NCBI GenBank assembly: GCA_934546935.1
Contig: CAKTEH010000004.1
Location: 1 to 64,000 of the forward strand
Direction: 5' to 3'
Source: an uncultured Eubacteriales bacterium
Lineage (GTDB): Bacteria > Bacillota > Clostridia > Oscillospirales > QAMX01
DNA length: 64,000 nucleotides
Shown piece by piece: positions 25,194 through 33,470 of this stretch. The notes below the pieces were generated by a model. It did no database searches. It saw only the letters and a program-made list of their open reading frames with translations, and was not told the DNA's origin. Numbering within the stretch: position 1 is the stretch's first letter; every line of letters starts with the position of its first letter. The position numbers and the translations under genes were made by a program.

Positions 25194-25234
25194 GTTAAGC
25201 GCGAAAGCAGGGTTGTGTTAAATCTGGGTTAAAT
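25194..25234 (-). promoter_or_regulatory. PhoP-box-like direct repeats upstream of the Na/Pi cotransporter
   Basis: Reading toward the transporter, TTTAAC occurs twice with an 11-base period (GATTTAACCCA, GATTTAACACA; plus-strand GTTAAAT at 25228 and 25217). A third copy, CTTAAC (25199-25194), is two turns further. This matches the known PhoP box layout of TT(A/T)ACA-like hexamers one helical turn apart. Confidence 0.55.
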
Positions 25235-25415
25235 CGGCTTGAAATGTGCGGTTTCCTTTTTGCTGTTTTTGTGGTATAACTATACTGTCTGGCTATAGTG
25301 CCTGAGATGGACAACTCTTGTGTTGCGGCGGGATGATAAGCGGAATTTACCTGCGGCCGGGGCAAAATCGGTTTGTACAGGGCTTTTTTACCGTTGAAAA
25401 GAGGATGGAGAACAT

Positions 25416-26084
25416 ATGATTTATTTCTTGGAAGATGATGACAATATCCGCAATTTTGTCGTATATGCATTGGACAATTCCGGGATTACAGCGCAGGGTT
25501 TTGAAAAGCCTTCAGATTTTTACGGTGCGCTGGAGCGCCAGCTTCCGGAACTGGTGCTTTTGGATATCATGCTCCCGGAAGAAGATGGGCTGGAGGTACT
25601 GAAAAAGCTTCGTACCCGCGCCGATACCCGGACGATGCCGGTAATTGTCCTGTCTGCGCGTGGGACGGAGTATGACAAGGTCATTGGCCTGGATTCGGGC
25701 GCAGATGATTATATTTCCAAGCCTTTTGGGATTATGGAGCTTGTTTCCCGCATCCGTGCGCTGCTGCGCAGAGCCGGCGGGGGGGAGAAAAGCGAGTATA
25801 TGGTCGGCAGCCTCTACGTCAATCCCGAAAAACATACGGTGTTGGCAAATGGTGCGGAAGTTGCGTTGACCTATAAGGAATTTGAACTTTTGTGCGTATT
25901 GATCCGGGATCCGGGCACAGTGTTTACCCGTGATGCGCTGCTGTCGCAGATCTGGGGCTATCAGTTCGATGGGGAGAACCGGACGGTGGACGTACATATC
26001 CGGACGCTGCGAGCAAAGCTTGGCGAATGCGGGGAATTGATTGAAACAGTTCGCGGAATTGGCTATAAAATTGGAGAAAAGTGA
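25416..26084 (+). CDS. phoP: OmpR/PhoP-type response regulator
   Basis: 222-aa two-component regulator. The receiver domain (1-115) has the acidic pocket EDDD (6-9), phospho-acceptor Asp50 in LVLLDIMLP, Thr/Ser in VLSARG and Lys102 in SKPFG. The C-terminal winged helix (about 130-220) shows ALTYKEFELLCVLIRDPGTVFTRDALL and NRTVDVHIRTLRAKLG...TVRGIGYKIG. GAGGATGGAGAAC precedes the ATG. It overlaps the kinase gene by one base. Divergence from a phosphate transporter with PhoP-like boxes makes phosphate regulation likely, but gene name phoP is inferred from context. Confidence 0.85.
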   Translation: MIYFLEDDDNIRNFVVYALDNSGITAQGFEKPSDFYGALERQLPELVLLDIMLPEEDGLEVLKKLRTRADTRTMPVIVLSARGTEYDKVIGLDSGADDYISKPFGIMELVSRIRALLRRAGGGEKSEYMVGSLYVNPEKHTVLANGAEVALTYKEFELLCVLIRDPGTVFTRDALLSQIWGYQFDGENRTVDVHIRTLRAKLGECGELIETVRGIGYKIGEK

Positions 26085-27718
26085 TGACAAGACGAATTTT
26101 TCGGGGCATCATCCTTACGGAAATGCTGATTTTCGGGATTTGCGCAGCTTTTCTTGCTGTCATTGTAACGCGTTTTTCCAGTTCCATGGTGGCGGATGAA
26201 CTGAAAATTGACGCGCATTGCGTTGCGCAGGGGCTGGAGGCCTGCGGTGCAGCCTATTTTGAAAATTTCCGGATGGAAGCCTTCCGCGTCACTTGGCTTG
26301 GGGCGGATGGCTGTGTGCTGTTTGACAGCCTGGAAGAAGCTGCGCAGTTGGAAAACCATGCGGGGCGTAGCGAGGTGCAGGCGGCCCTTTCGGTTGGAGA
26401 AGGGGAGGCAGTGCGGTATTCGGAAACATTGGGCGCAAGGATTGTTTATTATGCTATGCGGCTGGGGGACGGCTCCGTGCTGCGGGTATCGGTTGAAAAC
26501 AGAAGCCTGTGGGACATTGCACGCCAGCTGATATGGTATATCCTTCCTGTATTTTTGCTGATTACTCTGTTGGCAGCGGCGCTTGCGTCGCGCATTGCCC
26601 AACGGATTACCAAACCAATTAATGAGATTGATTTGGATTCCCCGCAGGTGGAAAGCGTATATCGGGAACTGCGGCCGCTTGCAGAAAAGATAACCCGGCA
26701 GAATGAACAGCGCAGCCAGCAGATTGACCAGCTGCGGCGCAGTCAGGAAGAATTCCGGCTGATTACGGAAAATATGCATGAAGGGATGTTGATTACGGAT
26801 GCAGCCGGCCAGGTGCTTTCCCGTAATGCCAGTGCGCTTGAGCTTCTGGATGGAGGTATGGAGGAAAGCCGGATCGGGGAAGCTGTTGCTCAGGCGCTGG
26901 CTTCCGGCCATGCGGAACAGCTCCTGCATATTGGCGAGGCCTACTATAATGCAATTGCCAACCGCGTCAGTGCCGGCGGCAGGGTTAACGGCGCCATTGT
27001 GATTATTTTGGATATTACGGAAAAACAACAGCGGGAAATGCTGCGGCGTGAATTTACCTCCAATGTTTCCCATGAGCTGAAGACCCCGTTGACAACCATT
27101 TATGGCATCAGTGAGCTTTTAACCAATGGAATGGTGAAGCCACAGGATGTGGAGCGCTTTGCGCGCAACATCCATGATGAATCCGGCCGCATGATTTCCC
27201 TGATTGAGGATTTGATTAAGCTTTCACAGCTGGATGAAAATCCGCAGCCTTTTGAGCTGATGCGTATAGATCTGTATCAGGCGGCGCATACCGTTGTAAA
27301 GAGGCTCCTCCCTGCTGCCGGCCAGCGTGGGATCTGCATCACGCTCAGCGGTGTTCCGGCTTTTACGCTTGGTGCACCGGCTATCGTTGACGAAATGATT
27401 TACAATCTGGTTGACAACGCAATTAAATATAATAAGGAGGGCGGCCGTATCGAAATCCGGGTTAGTGTTGAGGATATGCCTGCTGTTGTTGTGGAAGATA
27501 CAGGCATTGGTATTGCCAAAATACATCAAAACCGTGTTTTTGAGCGGTTCTACCGGGTGGATAAGAGCCATTCCCGCAAAATCGGAGGAACCGGGCTGGG
27601 CTTGTCGATTGTCAAGCATGCGGCGGCGTTTCACGGCGCGACAGTCGAATTGGAGAGCCAGGAGGGCCTCGGGACCAGGGTGACGCTGCGTTTCCGGCCG
27701 GAAGAAGGGCGTGCGTAA
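26084..27718 (+). CDS. phoR: Membrane sensor histidine kinase (PhoR/WalK type)
   Basis: 544-aa kinase. One transmembrane helix at about 10-29 and a second at about 150-168 enclose an extracytoplasmic sensor domain. A PAS domain (about 220-310) is followed by HisKA with phospho-acceptor His330 in SNVSHELKTPLTTIYG. The HATPase domain has N box NLVDNAIKYN, G1 VEDTGIGIA and G2 GGTGLGLSIVKHAA. ATG at 26084 (or GTG 26081) follows GGAG and is coupled to the regulator stop (TGATG). Order and domains match PhoR. The ligand is not visible from sequence. Confidence 0.85.
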   Translation: MTRRIFRGIILTEMLIFGICAAFLAVIVTRFSSSMVADELKIDAHCVAQGLEACGAAYFENFRMEAFRVTWLGADGCVLFDSLEEAAQLENHAGRSEVQAALSVGEGEAVRYSETLGARIVYYAMRLGDGSVLRVSVENRSLWDIARQLIWYILPVFLLITLLAAALASRIAQRITKPINEIDLDSPQVESVYRELRPLAEKITRQNEQRSQQIDQLRRSQEEFRLITENMHEGMLITDAAGQVLSRNASALELLDGGMEESRIGEAVAQALASGHAEQLLHIGEAYYNAIANRVSAGGRVNGAIVIILDITEKQQREMLRREFTSNVSHELKTPLTTIYGISELLTNGMVKPQDVERFARNIHDESGRMISLIEDLIKLSQLDENPQPFELMRIDLYQAAHTVVKRLLPAAGQRGICITLSGVPAFTLGAPAIVDEMIYNLVDNAIKYNKEGGRIEIRVSVEDMPAVVVEDTGIGIAKIHQNRVFERFYRVDKSHSRKIGGTGLGLSIVKHAAAFHGATVELESQEGLGTRVTLRFRPEEGRA

Positions 27719-27725
27719 GCAGGAA

Positions 27726-27747
27726 GGGCATTTATACGAAAATGCCC
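27726..27747 (+). terminator. Weak terminator after the kinase gene
   Basis: A nine-base stem GGGCATTTA/AAAATGCCC region (27726-27747) is followed only by TGAAAATTGCTTG, a poor U-run. Confidence 0.45.
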
Positions 27748-27757
27748 TGAAAATTGC

Positions 27758-27801
27758 TTGACAAGAGAACGTTTGTTTGCTAATATACGAACATAGGTTC
27801 T
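27758..27801 (+). promoter_or_regulatory. Promoter with two SOS (LexA)-like boxes
   Basis: TTGACA (27758-27763), 17 bases and TAATAT (27781-27786) form a strong promoter. GAACGTTTGTTT (27767-27778) lies in the spacer and CGAACATAGGTTCT (27788-27801), with a perfect GAAC-N4-GTTC core, just after the -10. Both resemble the Gram-positive LexA consensus CGAACRNRYGTTYG with one to two mismatches. Confidence 0.5.
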
Positions 27802-27817
27802 AAAAAGAGAGATCAAA

Positions 27818-28372
27818 ATGAAAAAAATATTACTCACGTCCAATGGATTTGAAAATCCCCGTCTTGGCGAAGAATTTTCAGCGCTTGTTGGAAAAGCGCC
27901 CGGGCAGATGCGCTGCCTGTTTATTCCCACGGCGGCAGTCAATCCGGATGCACTGGAGGTTTTGCCAAAATGCCTGTACGACCTGCTCGATCTCGGCGTG
28001 GCTTCCGCGCAGATTACCGTTTACGATTTGCACGAGCCGATGGATGCGCAGACGCTGTGCGGCTTTGATGCGGTTTATGTCGCCGGCGGCGATACCCGCT
28101 ATCTGCTGCGGCGGATGAAGGAAGCGGGTTTTGGCGCTGTATTAGAACGGTTTTTCGAATCGGGCGGCGTTTATGTCGGCGTCAGCGCCGGAAGCATTGC
28201 CGCCGCGGCCAATCATGCACACAATCTCGGATATCTTCCGTGTGCGCTGCGTGTGCATTGCGAAAAGGGGAGCAAACCAGGCACGGTTGATTTTGGGGAT
28301 TGCGCATGCATCGATTTGTCCCCGGAGCAGGCGGTGCGGATTGAAAACGATGTTTTCACTATAATTCAATAA
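27818..28372 (+). CDS. Peptidase E (S51 family) serine dipeptidase-like protein
   Basis: 184-aa hydrolase of the class I glutamine-amidotransferase-like fold. The nucleophile elbow is YVGVSAGSIAAA with Ser123, preceded by the VYVAGGDTRYLL block and followed by NLGYLPCALRVHCEK. S51 peptidases cleave Asp-X dipeptides, but many short relatives have unknown activity. The ribosome binding site is weak (AGAGAG). The promoter region carries SOS-like boxes. RidA follows 15 bases downstream with its own AAGGAG, so they form an operon. Confidence 0.82.
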   Translation: MKKILLTSNGFENPRLGEEFSALVGKAPGQMRCLFIPTAAVNPDALEVLPKCLYDLLDLGVASAQITVYDLHEPMDAQTLCGFDAVYVAGGDTRYLLRRMKEAGFGAVLERFFESGGVYVGVSAGSIAAAANHAHNLGYLPCALRVHCEKGSKPGTVDFGDCACIDLSPEQAVRIENDVFTIIQ

Positions 28373-28387
28373 ATAAGGAGATGCGGC

Positions 28388-28786
28388 ATGGAAGCGATTA
28401 ACAGGAAAAATCTGGATGACATGTATGCCAATGCCTGTGCGTATTCCGAGGTGGTCTGCGCAGGGGACTGGGTGTTTTTGAATTTTTGCGTGGGCAATGT
28501 TGGGGGAAGTGTGGAGCAGCAGGTAAACGGCGCGCTGGATAATATGCAGGCCCGCCTTGCACTGGTTGGACTGACGCTGGAGCAGGTTGTAAAGGTTGAT
28601 GTCCTGATGCGGGATCCATGGAATATTCCCGTGATGGAAAAGGTGTTTGCCGAGCGTTTTCAGGGAAAATATCCTGCGCGCAAGACCATTGCCACAGAGT
28701 TTGCGCATTGCGGGGGTGAAAACGGCTTGCAGGTGCAAATCGACGCCATTGCCTATAAAGGTACGGGTATGTGCGTAAGCGTTTGA
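28388..28786 (+). CDS. RidA-family protein (enamine/imine deaminase-like)
   Basis: 132-aa trimeric-type protein of the Rid superfamily, which detoxifies reactive enamines such as 2-aminoacrylate made by PLP enzymes. Key features are the QVNGALDNMQARLALVGLTLEQVVKVDVLM block and YPARKTIATEFAH, where the Arg of PAR is the substrate-binding residue in active RidA. A C-terminal QVQIDAIAYK follows. AAGGAG lies upstream of the ATG. Several divergent Rid subfamilies lack deaminase activity, so the exact role is uncertain. Confidence 0.85.
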   Translation: MEAINRKNLDDMYANACAYSEVVCAGDWVFLNFCVGNVGGSVEQQVNGALDNMQARLALVGLTLEQVVKVDVLMRDPWNIPVMEKVFAERFQGKYPARKTIATEFAHCGGENGLQVQIDAIAYKGTGMCVSV

Positions 28787-28818
28787 GCGCATAGGAAGAC
28801 AGTTAGAATAGAAACAAG

Positions 28819-28860
28819 ATGCTCCTGTGTGCGTTTTTTCGTACACAGGAGCATTTATTT
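28819..28860. terminator. Terminator after ridA
   Basis: A 12-bp stem (28819-28830 and 28843-28854) is followed by TTATTTT. The convergent flippase gene ends shortly after. Confidence 0.75.
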
Positions 28861-28887
28861 TGGCTAATCTTGAAATGCGGGTATAGG

Positions 28888-30558
28888 CTATCGATATAAA
28901 CGCAGCTTTTTTACAGCGGCGTACAGCTTTGCACCCGCGGGGAGCTGAAGGATTTCCTCCGGCGTCAGGATGCGCAGCAGGCATACGACGAGCAGATAAA
29001 ATATGACGGAGAGGGCGATGGAAGCAAGTGTGGAAACCGCATTGGAAGACGTCAGCAGATAAAAAAGCGCATATGCGGCAATTGAGAATACGCCCATGAG
29101 CGCACTTGCAGCTACCGGTTTTATAAAATATTTCATGACAGGGAGTTTAAACTGCATGCTGCGCTTGAGGATAAAAAAGCAGACACAGAAGGCGGAAAGA
29201 TGGCAAAAGACGGAGGAAATTGCCGCGCCGTAGATATTGATGGCGGGGATTCGGATAAGGATAAGGTTGAGTATGATTTTCAGGGTTACTCCGCAGGCAA
29301 GCCCGAATGCGGGAATGAAAAATTTCCCAAGGCCCTGCAGTGCGCCGCAGATAGTTTGATCGAGCGCGGTGAAGACCAATGCGACTGCCGCCAGCTGCAG
29401 CAGGTCTGCGCCGTCAGGCGTTGACGGATAAATCAGGTTGAAAATTGGTTGGGCCAGGGTAATCAGGCCGGTCGCACAGGGCAGAATCAGAAGGGTGGAG
29501 ATCAACAGGGAGTAGCCGATTCGGCCTTCCGCTTCCCGGCGCTGGCCGCGCGCAAGTGCAGCTGAAATTGTCGGTACAAGCACGGTTGCAAAGGCAATAT
29601 TAAGCGCAAGCGGGAGATTTGTGATAATATCGCTTTTTGAGAGCATCCCGGAGAGACGGGTGGCTTCCTCGTTCAGGGCTTCGGCGCTGGGAATCCCCGC
29701 AATGCCCGGGATCCCGGAAGCAAAAGCAGCCTTTATTCCGGTCATAATGGTCGCAGTGTCGATGACGCGGGCAAACGCGGTGATGATGGAGGAGAGGGAA
29801 ATCGGGATGGAGATCCACAGGATGCTCTTGGAAACTTTCCAAAAGCCCTGCTCCCCGGTATCGGGAAGCGCCGGCGCGCTGTCTTCCCCGCGTGCAAGGA
29901 TACGCCGGCGATTGCGCAGATAATACAGGATGATGTAGAAAAAGCTGACCATTGTCGCCAGCGCGGTTGCAAGGTTTGCGCCGGCTGCCATGATCTGAGG
30001 GGATTCGGAAATCAGCATATAGACGATCAGGATCGTCAGAGAGGTTTTAAAGATCTGTTCAATCACCTGGCTGCGGCCGGAAGCGCGTACGTCCTGATTG
30101 CCAAGGCAATAGCCGCGCACGACCGCGCCTGTACAGACGAAGAAAATCGCAGGGGACAGTGCGCGCAAGGTATACTGTACGCCGTCCATATGGATGATGC
30201 GCTGGGCAATAAAATCAGCACCGAAGAATAAAATTGCGGAGCAGGCTAACCCGATCCCGGCAAAAAGCGCAAGGGCCGTATGAAAAATCCGCTTTGCTTC
30301 GTCGTATTTCCCCATTGCAGTACGCTCGGAAACCATTTTAGAAATGGCGTTAGGGATTCCGACGGAGGATATGGCCAAAAGCAGGGTATATACCTGATAA
30401 CCGGCGTTATAGTACCCGTTTCCGATATTCCCAAAGCCTTCGATATTGGTGATTACAAGCCGGTAAACCATCCCCAGCAGTTTTATCAGTACCTGGGAAA
30501 CAAGGATATAAAATACGCGCGCCATAAAACCCTGCCGCCGTTTTTGCTTTTCGGACAA
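28888..30558 (-). CDS. MurJ/SpoVB-type polysaccharide (lipid II) flippase
   Basis: MOP-superfamily membrane protein of about 556 aa with some 14 helices. It begins SEKQKRRQGFMARVFYILVSQVLIKLLGMVYR and carries GNGYYNAGYQVYTLLLAISSVGIPNAISKMVSER and FVCTGAVVRGYCLGNQD, typical of SpoVB/MurJ-like flippases that move lipid-linked cell-wall precursors. The start is TTG 30558 (after AAAGGGG), which gives the usual MSEKxKK-like N-terminus; ATG 30525 is the alternative. The longest reading frame reaches 30732, but the added part is low-similarity and unsupported. Confidence 0.83.
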   Translation of the reverse strand: MSEKQKRRQGFMARVFYILVSQVLIKLLGMVYRLVITNIEGFGNIGNGYYNAGYQVYTLLLAISSVGIPNAISKMVSERTAMGKYDEAKRIFHTALALFAGIGLACSAILFFGADFIAQRIIHMDGVQYTLRALSPAIFFVCTGAVVRGYCLGNQDVRASGRSQVIEQIFKTSLTILIVYMLISESPQIMAAGANLATALATMVSFFYIILYYLRNRRRILARGEDSAPALPDTGEQGFWKVSKSILWISIPISLSSIITAFARVIDTATIMTGIKAAFASGIPGIAGIPSAEALNEEATRLSGMLSKSDIITNLPLALNIAFATVLVPTISAALARGQRREAEGRIGYSLLISTLLILPCATGLITLAQPIFNLIYPSTPDGADLLQLAAVALVFTALDQTICGALQGLGKFFIPAFGLACGVTLKIILNLILIRIPAINIYGAAISSVFCHLSAFCVCFFILKRSMQFKLPVMKYFIKPVAASALMGVFSIAAYALFYLLTSSNAVSTLASIALSVIFYLLVVCLLRILTPEEILQLPAGAKLYAAVKKLRLYR

Positions 30559-30722
30559 AAAAAGATCCCCTTTCGCGCATAAGCTCTTGTTTATGCCTGG
30601 TTTTTCCAAGAATACCGTATTATACCCCCGCAATTGCGGTAATGTCAAGCCAAAGCATTCAGGACCTGCGCACACGGAAAGATATCTGGCGCTTATGCGG
30701 GCAGGCCGTTTAAGAGAAACAG

Positions 30723-30751
30723 TTGATTTCAATCAAAAAATACAGTATAAT
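30723..30751 (+). promoter_or_regulatory. Promoter of the ferredoxin-type AKR gene
   Basis: TTGATT (30723-30728), 17 bases, TATAAT (30746-30751). Confidence 0.7.
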
Positions 30752-30842
30752 AAAAAAGACAAGTAACCCCGCAGAAGGTGGGACGAATTCAGGTTTATAG
30801 GAAAAAAAGCCGCGTTTTGCGGCAAATATCAAGGAGGGTACT

Positions 30843-31967
30843 ATGGCATATCTGGGTGAATCGATCCCGAAACTTGGTTTTGGCTATATGCGTCTGCCGC
30901 GCAAAGCAGAAGGCGGATATGATATGAAAATGATCTGCGATATGGTGGATTATTTCATGGATAATGGCTTTACTTATTTTGATACTGCATATGTTTACGA
31001 TGGTGGAGATTCAGAAAAGGCAATTTATGAGTCTCTTGTCTCCCGATATCCGCGTGAGCGCTTTCAGCTTGCAACCAAGCTGAAGCTGCCGATGGCTGGA
31101 ATCGAGACGGCGGATGACGTCGGGATGGAGCTTGAAAAATCTCTTGCGCGCACGGGTGCGGGTTATTTTGATTTCTACCTTCTCCATGCGCTCAGCGGCG
31201 CAGGTATTGAGGAATATGAGCGTCTCGGCGCATGGGACTTTGTCAAACATATGAAAGAAGAGGGGAAAATCCGCCATTATGGTTTTTCCTTCCACGATAC
31301 TGCCGATAAGCTTGAGGCGCTGCTTCAGAAGCACCCCGACGCCGAATTTGTCCAGCTCCAGATCAATTATGCCGACTGGGAAGATGCGGACGTCCAGGCC
31401 CGCAAGAATTACGAGGTCTGCCGCAAATACGGTAAACCGGTTGTGATTATGGAGCCGGTCAAGGGCGGAAATCTTGTGACATTTAAAGATGAGATCAAGG
31501 ATATGCTGCGCGCTCATAACCCGGATGCATCCATTGCGTCCTGGGCGTTGCGTTTCTGTGCCTCGCTTGACGGGCTTATCACGGTTTTAAGCGGTATGAG
31601 CAGCTTTGAACAGCTGAAAGACAACGTCGATATGATGAAGAATTTCAAGCCGCTGTGTGAAGAAGAATATGCGCTTTTGAAAAAAGTCCGTGAAAAACTT
31701 GCGGAAACGGATACAATTCCCTGTACTGCCTGCCGCTACTGCACCGAGGTTTGCCCGATGAATATCGATATCCCACGGATTTTCCAGGTGGCAAACGGTT
31801 ATAAGATGTATGATAATATCGTCGGTTCGAAACGCACTTATGGTTTCATTCCCGCTGAGCGCCGCGCAGCTTCATGTATCGAATGCGGCGCCTGTGAAGG
31901 CACCTGTCCGCAGCATCTGCCGATTCGTACGCTGCTTAAAGATGCGGACAAGAATTTTGGTGCATAA
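30843..31967 (+). CDS. Aldo/keto reductase with C-terminal 4Fe-4S domain
   Basis: 374-aa fusion. An AKR barrel (1-280; LGFGYMRLPR, FDTAYVYDGGDSEK, FYLLHALS, SFHDTADKL) is followed by a ferredoxin-like domain with CTACRYCTEVCP and CIECGACEGTCP, two 4Fe-4S sites. Such fused AKRs are common in anaerobes and probably use ferredoxin-linked electrons, though substrates are unknown. The catalytic Asp, Tyr and Lys (ATKLKL) are kept. CAAGGAGGG lies upstream of the ATG. The dipeptidase gene follows within about a dozen bases, so they form an operon. Confidence 0.87.
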   Translation: MAYLGESIPKLGFGYMRLPRKAEGGYDMKMICDMVDYFMDNGFTYFDTAYVYDGGDSEKAIYESLVSRYPRERFQLATKLKLPMAGIETADDVGMELEKSLARTGAGYFDFYLLHALSGAGIEEYERLGAWDFVKHMKEEGKIRHYGFSFHDTADKLEALLQKHPDAEFVQLQINYADWEDADVQARKNYEVCRKYGKPVVIMEPVKGGNLVTFKDEIKDMLRAHNPDASIASWALRFCASLDGLITVLSGMSSFEQLKDNVDMMKNFKPLCEEEYALLKKVREKLAETDTIPCTACRYCTEVCPMNIDIPRIFQVANGYKMYDNIVGSKRTYGFIPAERRAASCIECGACEGTCPQHLPIRTLLKDADKNFGA

Positions 31968-31979
31968 GTGAGGCGAAAG

Positions 31980-33416
31980 ATGATGAAACTTTCCGGTTTT
32001 GAACCGGGGAAACTCTATGCCTTTTTTGAGGAGATTACCCGGATCCCCCGTGGTTCTTATAATGAAGCGGGTATTGCCGATTATCTGTGTGCGTTTGCAC
32101 AGGCGCGCGGACTGCGTTACCTGCGGGACAAGGTTAATAATGTGATCATTTTCAAGGATGCGTCGGATGGCGTTTGTGCGCCTGCCGTAGTTTTGCAGGG
32201 GCATGTGGATATGGTCTGTGAAAAGCTTCCGGGGGTTGAACATGATTTTACCCGTGACCCGATAGAATTGGTTGTGGATGGCAAGTGGATCCGCGCCAAT
32301 GGAACGACACTCGGAGCAGACAACGGTGTGGCGGTTGCAATGATGCTGGCGCTGCTTGATGATAGCGAAGCGGTCCATCCGCCGCTGGAATGCGTCTTTA
32401 CCGTCTGCGAAGAGACAGGGCTTGAAGGCGTGCTTTCGCTTGATACCTCGGTCCTTTCTGGACGGACGCTGATTAATCTTGACGACGGGCCGGAATTTGC
32501 GGCGGTGGCGTCCAGCGCCGGATCCGTCCGCATCGATTGTACCCGCAATGCTGTGTATGAGCCTGTAGCAGGACGTGCATTAACCGTGCGTATCGGCGGC
32601 CTGCGCGGCGGCCATTCCGGTGCGCAGATCCATGAGGAGCGGGCAAATGCCATCCGCATTGCCGCGCGCCTGTTGCGCAGCGCGCTTTATGGGGGCGGAG
32701 CGCAGCTTGCCGCGCTGCGTGGAGGCGATATGGTCAATGCGATTCCCCGCGACTGCAGCTTTATGCTTGCCTGTACGGATGCAGATGCAGCGCGCAGCCT
32801 TTTGGAAGCTCAGCGCACGCAGATACTTGATGAGATTCTCCGGCTGGAGCCGGAGGCGTTTATAGAGATTGCAGAGACAGGCTTTAACGGCGAGGCGCTG
32901 GATATTGCCTGCGGTCAGGCGTTTGCCGCGCTTTTAAACCTTGCTCCGGACGGCGTGATCGCGAAAAATCCGGATGATTATTTCACACTTTCGTCTTCAA
33001 ACCTTGGCTTTGTGCGCTTGGAAGACGGGGTAATGACCGCAAAATTTATGCCGCGTGCTTCCGTTGATTCCATGCTTTATGACTCAATGGACAAAATTGC
33101 GTTGCTTGGACAGCTTACCGGATTCGAAGTGCGTTTTGCGGATGTTTCTCCGGGGTGGAAATATGAGGAGGAAAGCCCGGTCCGTGAGCTTATGACGCGC
33201 GTTGCGCGGGAACGTTTTGGCCGGGCGTTCCAGGTTGGCAAGATACATGCCGGTCTTGAATGCGGCGTATTTACCAGCCGTATCCCCGGTATGGACGCGA
33301 TTTCTATCGGCCCGCGTACGGAAGATATCCATACCCCTGCTGAACGCTTGGACACGGATTCATTCAGTATAACGTATGCCTTTGTAAAAGCTGTGCTGGA
33401 AGAAATGGCCAAATAA
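31980..33416 (+). CDS. pepD: PepD-type aminoacyl-histidine dipeptidase (M20 family)
   Basis: Zinc exopeptidase of about 479 aa in the cytosol, cleaving Xaa-His and other dipeptides. M20 residues in order are LQGHVDMVCEK (metal His and catalytic Asp), LGADNGVAVAMML (bridging Asp), CEETGLEGVL (general base Glu), the lid domain with GLRGGHSGAQIHEERANAI, and HAGLECGVF near the end. The start is ATG 31980 (or 31983), five to eight bases after GAGG. GTG 31968 abuts the upstream stop and has no site. Length and motifs match E. coli PepD. Confidence 0.88.
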   Translation: MMKLSGFEPGKLYAFFEEITRIPRGSYNEAGIADYLCAFAQARGLRYLRDKVNNVIIFKDASDGVCAPAVVLQGHVDMVCEKLPGVEHDFTRDPIELVVDGKWIRANGTTLGADNGVAVAMMLALLDDSEAVHPPLECVFTVCEETGLEGVLSLDTSVLSGRTLINLDDGPEFAAVASSAGSVRIDCTRNAVYEPVAGRALTVRIGGLRGGHSGAQIHEERANAIRIAARLLRSALYGGGAQLAALRGGDMVNAIPRDCSFMLACTDADAARSLLEAQRTQILDEILRLEPEAFIEIAETGFNGEALDIACGQAFAALLNLAPDGVIAKNPDDYFTLSSSNLGFVRLEDGVMTAKFMPRASVDSMLYDSMDKIALLGQLTGFEVRFADVSPGWKYEEESPVRELMTRVARERFGRAFQVGKIHAGLECGVFTSRIPGMDAISIGPRTEDIHTPAERLDTDSFSITYAFVKAVLEEMAK

Positions 33417-33418
33417 GG

Positions 33419-33453
33419 AATAAGCGGTAAGCGAATTTCGCTTACTGCTTATT
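33419..33453. terminator. Bidirectional terminator
   Basis: A perfect 16-base inverted repeat (33419-33434 and 33438-33453) with a three-base loop sits between convergent genes. Confidence 0.75.
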
Positions 33454-33470
33454 TATACATAGATGGATAT

